A stretch of DNA of 64,000 nucleotides from Capsaspora owczarzaki ATCC 30864 (Eukaryota > Opisthokonta > Filasterea), in contig NW_011887306.1 of assembly GCF_000151315.2 (NCBI RefSeq), positions 660,072-724,071 of the forward strand. Reading direction: 5' to 3'. A model generated the notes under the pieces. The model worked only from the letters and a program-made list of their open reading frames with translations. It searched no databases and was not told the origin of the DNA. A program made the position numbers and the translations under genes. This document shows positions 63,401 to 64,000 of the stretch, piece by piece. How positions within the stretch are numbered: the stretch's first letter is position 1; each line of letters starts with the position of its first letter.

Positions 63401-64000
63401 GCAAGGCGTCTGCAGCATCTCTCGCAGCCCCGTCGTTGGCATCAGTGGCGTCGTCAGCTTCGGATGTCGCAGCCTCGTCCCTCGCGAACGTGGCGTCAAT
63501 GACATCGTTGGCGAGCTTATCGGCTGCGTCGGCAGACCTTGCTGCATCCTTGGCCTCTGTTGCCTCTGCTTCGGCAGGCGCTGTAGCAGCTTCGAGGGCC
63601 TCTGCCGCATCTGCAGCTTCCATCGCGTCGTTGGCTTCTGATGCCACGATGGCATCTGAGGCAACAATCGTGTCTGAAGCCACAATGGCCTCTGAAGCCA
63701 CGATGGCCTATGATGCCACTAGGGCCTCGGACGCAACGATCGCGTCGGACGCAACAATGGCTTCAGCCTCGAAAGCCACCATGGCATCCTCCGCGTCGGA
63801 AGCCTATGAGCGATCTGCCTCCCTGGCTGCTACTGCAAATGCACAAAATGCGGGGACAACCGACTCCATGGGTCTTGTCGTTGGTGCCGCTGTCGGTGGT
63901 GGTGTCGCGCTTGTGCTGCTTGCGATTTTGGCGCTGCTCCTCATCCGTCGCCGCCGTCGCAATCGTCAACCGGGCCACGCTGCATCCCAGTCGAACGTAT
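60462..64000 (+). CDS. LRR receptor-like type I membrane protein, N-terminal part (3' end outside window)
   Basis: Exon 1 (60462-60676) encodes a signal peptide (ILLVVATAWLALIRPVLGA) and a Cys-containing LRR cap (CNINTWVSIECSCN). About 13 small exons follow, most 72 nt, each one 24-residue LRR in phase 2, e.g. LSNNLLTSIPAGFLAG, LSDSGITSLGSDAFAG, LKNNQLSNLPAGVFRM and VSFNQITDLPRNDF. A Cys-rich juxtamembrane module (CSPGCATCASASLCCSEFC to CYDGYVLNQTTC) resembles furin-like or growth-factor-receptor Cys repeats. A ~180-residue Ala/Ser-rich stalk comes next, then a transmembrane helix (LVVGAAVGGGVALVLLAIL) and RRRRR. The cytoplasmic part is cut off. In unicellular holozoans, LRR ectodomains of this kind are often joined to tyrosine kinases, so a kinase is possible but not shown here. 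Confidence 0.85.
63310..63860 (+). repeat. Ala/Ser-rich stalk coding repeat
   Basis: GCx-TCx-rich coding with an 18-nt unit (GCCTCTGAAGCCACGATG-like) repeated several times near 63640-63760, translating to ASEATMASEATMAYDATRA. It gives a long, probably O-glycosylated rod between the Cys-rich module and the membrane. Confidence 0.8.

Overview
The window looks like nuclear DNA of a unicellular eukaryote, most likely an opisthokont protist on the animal side (a Capsaspora-like filasterean or other unicellular holozoan). Evidence: GT-AG introns averaging roughly 60-200 bp inside almost every gene, the standard genetic code, moderately high GC, very many homopolymer and dinucleotide tracts, and a gene set with animal-like architectures. 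These include an OSBP with an exact FFAT motif, BRE1/RNF20, TACC, AP-1 gamma with an ear domain, WDR6, AUH, and a glycogen phosphorylase that keeps the animal-type phosphorylatable N-terminal Ser. The species call is an inference.

Layout from left to right. An OSBP-like lipid-transfer gene (-) runs off the left edge. It shares a ~590 bp upstream region with a small LRR gene (LRR-A, +). A large low-complexity gene with a possible C-terminal propeller (+), AUH (+) and BRE1 (-) follow. Then come a long LRR gene with three LRR blocks (-), glycogen phosphorylase (-), an 18-ankyrin-repeat protein (-), NDUFA12 (-), and a large Gly-rich/PH protein of unknown family (-). LRR-B (-), an inverted relative of LRR-A, comes next, with the same upstream module shared with a Cys-rich type I membrane protein (+). 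IMMP2L (-) and AP-1 gamma (+) form a tight divergent pair. WDR6 (-) and TACC (-) follow, then a possible tiny gene (-) and an LRR receptor-like membrane protein (+) that runs off the right edge.

Most genes are unrelated housekeeping functions: mitochondrial leucine catabolism, complex I assembly and inner-membrane proteolysis, histone H2B ubiquitination, clathrin adaptor traffic, tRNA 2'-O-methylation, spindle or centrosome coiled coil, lipid transfer and glycogen breakdown. The distinctive content is the LRR material. Three intracellular LRR genes share one LRR per 84-nt exon in phase 2 and a shared short motif (L/M-T-x-x-Q-R-x-x-Y/L...). The receptor at the right edge uses the same logic with 72-nt exons. 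LRR-A and LRR-B are an inverted, recently copied pair that differ in LRR-exon number (4 versus 8) and share an apparent GC-AG first intron.

No tRNA, rRNA, CRISPR array, transposase, reverse transcriptase or viral gene was recognised. Exon boundaries were read by eye and checked by reading frame. Unresolved joints are flagged.
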